From an uncultured Draconibacterium sp. (lineage in GTDB: Bacteria; Bacteroidota; Bacteroidia; Bacteroidales; Prolixibacteraceae), in the NCBI GenBank assembly GCA_947492175.1, contig CANLMQ010000059.1:1-14789 (forward strand): a stretch of DNA of 14,789 bases. Direction: 5' to 3'. The notes below the pieces were generated by a model, which ran no database searches, was not told the DNA's origin, and saw only the letters and a program-made list of their open reading frames with translations. The stretch's first letter is position 1. The number at the start of each line of letters is the position of its first letter. Of the stretch, positions 14,705 through 14,789 are shown piece by piece. The translations under genes were made by a program, and so were the position numbers.

Positions 14705-14789
14705 CTTGCACATAACGTATGTGGAACCCAAAACATTGGGTTATATCTCTATTGGTTATTGTTTTATACCCCTGATATGGGAGTATAAA
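14705..14789. repeat. Partial hairpin-rich block at the window edge
   Basis: CTTGCACATAACGTATG (14705-14721) resembles the outer end of the 12610-12730 element read on the minus strand (GTTGCACATTGTATAAG). It is followed by the perfect hairpin AACCCAA-AACA-TTGGGTT (14725-14742). A second hairpin runs to the last base: TTTATAC-CCC (14763-14772), a 6-nt loop, then GGG-a-GTATAAA (14779-14789) with one bulged A. No ORF. It is probably the start of another intergenic element cut off by the window boundary. Confidence 0.4.

Overview
The window looks like chromosomal DNA of a Bacteroidota bacterium. An environmental or gut Marinilabiliales/Prolixibacteraceae-type lineage is my best guess, made from gene style and not from a marker gene. 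The DNA is AT-rich, Shine-Dalgarno sequences are weak, and three secreted proteins carry lipobox signal peptides. The gene content (ThuA-domain protein, GH29 fucosidase lipoprotein, AraC-type HTH fused to a cyclase and TPRs) is typical of that phylum. There are no rRNA or tRNA genes, no CRISPR array, and no recognisable transposase or integrase.

Left part (1-3827): a minus-strand pair encodes a secreted ThuA-domain protein and an MFS sugar-type permease, followed by a convincing terminator hairpin. It is divergent from a plus-strand alpha/beta-hydrolase lipoprotein. This looks like a small carbohydrate or ester scavenging set.

Middle (3828-9598): an 882-residue membrane regulator joins an AraC-type DNA-binding domain, a class III nucleotide cyclase domain, one membrane segment and an extracytoplasmic TolB/FlgO-like plus TPR region. 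It is divergent from an unusual fusion of a membrane O-acyltransferase with secreted-type ankyrin repeats, followed by a quinone-reductase-like oxidoreductase. The regulator/acyltransferase intergenic region holds a 15-bp inverted repeat (14/15) that is a strong operator candidate. This divergent pair is the best candidate here for a poorly described signalling and envelope-modification system.

Right-middle (9646-12584): a minus-strand run encodes a GH29 alpha-L-fucosidase lipoprotein, a small membrane protein overlapping its 3' end by 17 nt, a GNAT acetyltransferase and a small four-helix membrane protein (DUF6713-like).

Right end (12585-14789): two AT-rich minus-strand units, a minimal ABC module (3-TM protein plus ATPase, overlapping by 23 nt) and a small Cys-containing lipoprotein, are separated by GC-richer, hairpin-rich intergenic blocks at 12610-12730, 13878-14157 and about 14705-14789. 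The layout is cassette-like. The first block has near-perfect terminal inverted repeats and creates a spurious N-terminal extension of the fucosidase reading frame. I infer these blocks are interspersed repeats; that needs a genome search.
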